Positions 4,813 to 7,350 of a stretch of DNA of 7,350 nt are shown piece after piece; position 1 is the first letter of the stretch; every line of letters begins with the position of its first letter. The notes below the pieces were generated by a model that worked only from the letters and a program-made list of their open reading frames with translations, was not told the origin of the DNA and ran no database searches. The stretch spans positions 13,258-20,607 of the forward strand of contig MGUR01000029.1 in NCBI GenBank assembly GCA_001800075.1, read 5' to 3'. This DNA is from Elusimicrobia bacterium RIFCSPLOWO2_01_FULL_59_12 (GTDB taxonomy: Bacteria; Elusimicrobiota; Elusimicrobia; 2-01-FULL-59-12). Both the position numbers and the translations under genes were made by a program.

Positions 4813-7350
4813 ATGTCTGCGATTTTTGACCTTAAAGACGACGCATTCGTCATCAAAAATTACAACGAAGCGAGGCCGTTTTCCAGCTTCCTTCCGGGTA
4901 TCGCGGGGCCCTATGGCAAGCCGATGTGGGTGTTTTACACCAACCGCGGGCAATGCATCGCCAGCTTCGGCGTGCGCGACAAAGACGGCGCCATCCTCGA
5001 GTTCAACCCCGCCACCAAGGCGTATCAAGAGACGCCCCTGCTGGGGTTTCGCACGTTTCTCCGGGTCCGCGATGGCCGCGCGATCTCCACCTACGAGCCT
5101 TTCAGCGTCACCGCGGGGCCGGCCTTTCGGCAGACGCTCCGCATCCGCCCCCATGAGATCGAGCTGGAAGCGACCCTCGCCCGGCCGGGCCTGTCCGTTA
5201 CGATCGCGGCTTTCAATGTGCCCAATGAACCGCTTCCCCTGCTGATTCGCGACATCACGATCCAGAATAAAGGGCGCCATTCCCTGGAGATCGAGGTGCT
5301 GGATGGCTTGCCGCGGGTTATTCCCTTTGGTTTGCGGGAATCCTTCGTCAAACAAATGACCCGCACGATGGAGGCGTTTTCAGAGATCCTGCATGTCTCC
5401 GACCGGCTGCCGCTCTTTAAAATGAAGGCGGAGCCTGACGACAAGCCGGAGGTGCGGTGGGTGACGGGAGGGGCCTTCGCATTCACCGTGGCCGGGGGCC
5501 AATCCCTGCCGATCCTGGTGGATGCGGGAAACATCTTTGGATCCGACACGTCCCTGCAATCCCCCCGGGTGTTTCTGTCCAACCGGGGCTTCCACCGGCT
5601 GCCCCAGCGCCTGGAGGCGTTTTTCGGAGCGGCGTTTTCGCACGGGACCTGCACGCTTAAACCGGGAACGTCCCACCGGCTGCAGGCGTACTACGGCCAG
5701 ACGGACGAATGGAAAAAAGCGGGGGTCCTGCGCCGGCGTATTTTGGAGGTCCCTGATTTCGCGGACCGGAAGCGCGCCGAAAGCGCCCGGATCATCCGGG
5801 ACGTCTCAGACGGCTTGGCGCTCTGGACGGAGGCGGCGGCCCTGGACGCGTATTCCCGGCAGACCTATCTGGATAACACCTTAAGGGGCGGGATGCCGTG
5901 CCTGATCCCGCAGAAGTCCGGGACGGAGGTTTTTCATTATTATTCCCGGAAGCACGGCGACCTGGAGCGGGACTACAACTTTTTTGAGCTCGAGCCGACC
6001 TATTTCTCGCAGGGAAACGGCAACTTCCGCGATGTGAACCAGAACCGCCGCTCCGAAGCGCTGCTGCACGCGGGCATGAAAGCGGGCAACGTGGAGACCT
6101 TTTTCAATCTCATCCAGCTTGACGGGTATAACCCCATGGTCCTGCAGTCGGAGCGATTTTATCTGGAGAAAGACCAGGTCTCCGACTTCGACGCCGAGCT
6201 CGCCGGTTTCCTGACGGTCCCGTTCCAGCCGGGAGCGCTGTTTGAGCGGCTGCTCGCGCTCTATCCGCAGCGCGACGAGGCGCACGAGCATTTCCTCCGG
6301 ATCCTCTCCAAGGCGAAGAAGGTCCAGGACGCGGCGCACGGGGAAGGGTTCTGGGTGGATCATTGGATGTACAACCTGGATCTTCTGGAAAATTTTCTCG
6401 CGGTGTATCCCGAAGAGTTGAAACGCCTCCTGGTCGAACGCCGGAACTTCACCTATTACGACAACGCCCGCGTCGTCCAGCCGCGCCATAGAAAGTACGT
6501 GCGCCGGGCGGACGGCAGCCTCCGCCAGTTGAACGCCGTGGTTGTGGATCAGGAAAAGAGCAAGCGGATCCGCGAGCGGTCCTGGGATCCGCATAAGGTC
6601 CGCATCAAACAGGGAGACGGAGCGATCTACCAGACATCGCTCTTCGTCAAAATGATGGGACTGGTCGGGATCAAGCTGGCGACGCTGGATCCCTTCGGCG
6701 TGGGGATCGAGATGGAGGCCGAGAAGCCCGGATGGTGCGACGCCCTGAACGGCCTGCCGGGACTGTTTGGTTCCTCCGTCAATGAAGCCTTCGCGTTGCG
6801 CCGGTGGGCGGCGTTTTTACAGGCGCATTTGCCGGACCTGATGGCGCCCGGGGAAACGCATTTATTTCCCGTGGAGATGGTGCAGTTCTTGAAGGCCGTG
6901 GGGGAAGCGCTGGCAATCTCGCGGCCCCACGACTTCTTTAAATCCTGGGACACGCTGGCGTCCCTTCGCGAGCGTTTCCGCGAGCAAACGCGGCTGGGCC
7001 TGAGCGGTGAGGAGGCGCCCTGGTCGCGGGAGGAAGCCGCTTCGTTTCTCGCCGCGGGGTCTCGCGTGCTGGAGACCGGTCTCAAAAAAGCGTTTCACCC
7101 GGGCGGTTTGTGCACGACGTATTTTATTCATGAGCCGGTCCGTACCGAGAACCTGCCGGCCCCGGTCGGAGCGGAGCCCGGCCAGGAGCCTGCGCAAACG
7201 GTCAAGGTGCTGGAATTTAAACAGATTCCTCTCTCGCCCTTCCTGGAAGGGCCGATGCACGCGCTGCGGGCCGCGTCGTCGGTTGAGGAGGCGAAGAAAA
7301 TCCATCGCGCCGTCAAGGCGTCCGAGCTCTATGACCGCAAGCTGAAGATG
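4813..7350 (+). CDS. GH94-like (clan GH-Q) glycoside phosphorylase-type protein, 3' end outside window
   Basis: At least 846 residues with no stop to the window edge. The sequence recalls the large proteins annotated 'cellobiose phosphorylase' (COG3459), inverting enzymes that split beta-glucosides with phosphate in the cytoplasm. The N-terminus has ARPFSSFLPGIAG (20-32) and MWVFYTNRGQ (38-47), then a long beta-rich domain. The catalytic-type helical region holds FRDVNQNRRSE (405-415; compare RDSNQD in GH94), GFWVDHWMYN (from 512), GDGAIYQTS (601-609) and GWCDALNG (640-647). Asp643 aligns by motif with the GH94 catalytic Asp in DWNDCLN-type motifs; the alignment is by eye. Start: ATG at 4813 is the only usual start after the in-frame stop at 4744 that keeps the N-terminal block; AAGAG nearby is a weak ribosome binding site. 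Specificity is unknown; GH94, GH149 and GH161 are all possible. No signal peptide is seen. Confidence 0.7.
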   Translation, partial: MSAIFDLKDDAFVIKNYNEARPFSSFLPGIAGPYGKPMWVFYTNRGQCIASFGVRDKDGAILEFNPATKAYQETPLLGFRTFLRVRDGRAISTYEPFSVTAGPAFRQTLRIRPHEIELEATLARPGLSVTIAAFNVPNEPLPLLIRDITIQNKGRHSLEIEVLDGLPRVIPFGLRESFVKQMTRTMEAFSEILHVSDRLPLFKMKAEPDDKPEVRWVTGGAFAFTVAGGQSLPILVDAGNIFGSDTSLQSPRVFLSNRGFHRLPQRLEAFFGAAFSHGTCTLKPGTSHRLQAYYGQTDEWKKAGVLRRRILEVPDFADRKRAESARIIRDVSDGLALWTEAAALDAYSRQTYLDNTLRGGMPCLIPQKSGTEVFHYYSRKHGDLERDYNFFELEPTYFSQGNGNFRDVNQNRRSEALLHAGMKAGNVETFFNLIQLDGYNPMVLQSERFYLEKDQVSDFDAELAGFLTVPFQPGALFERLLALYPQRDEAHEHFLRILSKAKKVQDAAHGEGFWVDHWMYNLDLLENFLAVYPEELKRLLVERRNFTYYDNARVVQPRHRKYVRRADGSLRQLNAVVVDQEKSKRIRERSWDPHKVRIKQGDGAIYQTSLFVKMMGLVGIKLATLDPFGVGIEMEAEKPGWCDALNGLPGLFGSSVNEAFALRRWAAFLQAHLPDLMAPGETHLFPVEMVQFLKAVGEALAISRPHDFFKSWDTLASLRERFREQTRLGLSGEEAPWSREEAASFLAAGSRVLETGLKKAFHPGGLCTTYFIHEPVRTENLPAPVGAEPGQEPAQTVKVLEFKQIPLSPFLEGPMHALRAASSVEEAKKIHRAVKASELYDRKLKM

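Noticed and set aside
4776..4856. 27-residue N-terminal extension of the membrane protein (TTG 4856, ATG 4853)
   Set aside because: It would overlap the start of the divergent GH94-like gene in antisense and lacks membrane character; ATG at 4775 has a better ribosome site.
5881..6594. 237-codon open frame antisense to the GH94-like gene
   Set aside because: The opposite frame carries recognisable GH-Q motifs throughout; no family features or ribosome site are seen in this one.
1..7350. CRISPR array, tRNA, rRNA, transposase or phage genes
   Set aside because: No spaced direct repeats, cloverleaf, rRNA-like or transposase-like sequence was found on reading either strand.

Overview
The window comes from a Gram-negative bacterium with a GC-rich genome. 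Evidence is an outer-membrane beta-barrel porin with a Sec signal peptide and terminal Phe, together with bacterial promoter and Rho-independent terminator signals. The mix of a P-II protein beside a BBP2-like porin, an archaeal-type glycogen debranching enzyme and a GH94-like protein would suit an uncultivated or deep-branching lineage, but I cannot fix the phylum from sequence alone.

Left part (1-1736, + strand). A structured leader carries a strong intrinsic terminator (49-83) upstream of a small P-II signalling gene (137-454). The P-II protein keeps the ATP-binding signature but has a T-loop about eight residues shorter than normal and lacks the uridylylated Tyr. A predicted sigma70-type promoter overlaps the P-II stop codon and drives a BBP2/OmpL-like porin (509-1615). 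The porin unit ends in an imperfect hairpin (1634-1671) and a perfect 13-bp terminator (1695-1736).

Middle (1767-4775). A GH133 archaeal-type glycogen debranching enzyme (+, GTG start at 1767) converges with an unrecognised multi-pass membrane protein (-, 3819-4775); only 33 bp separate their stop codons. The membrane protein is built from two diverged copies of one motif set. Its central loop holds an 87-bp imperfect palindromic repeat, inserted in frame, that encodes a 29-residue Pro/Gly-rich peptide.

Right part (4813-7350, + strand). A large open reading frame runs off the window end. It resembles GH94 / clan GH-Q phosphorylases (annotated 'cellobiose phosphorylase') but is divergent. It is divergent from the membrane-protein gene, and one AT-rich box can serve as the -10 element for both directions.

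Functionally the window joins a nitrogen-signalling/porin unit to a storage- or oligo-glucan unit (debranching enzyme plus GH94-like enzyme). The membrane protein between the two glucan genes has no assigned role. The most noteworthy points are the in-frame palindromic insertion, the attenuator-like leader of the P-II gene, the shortened P-II T-loop and the internally duplicated membrane protein.
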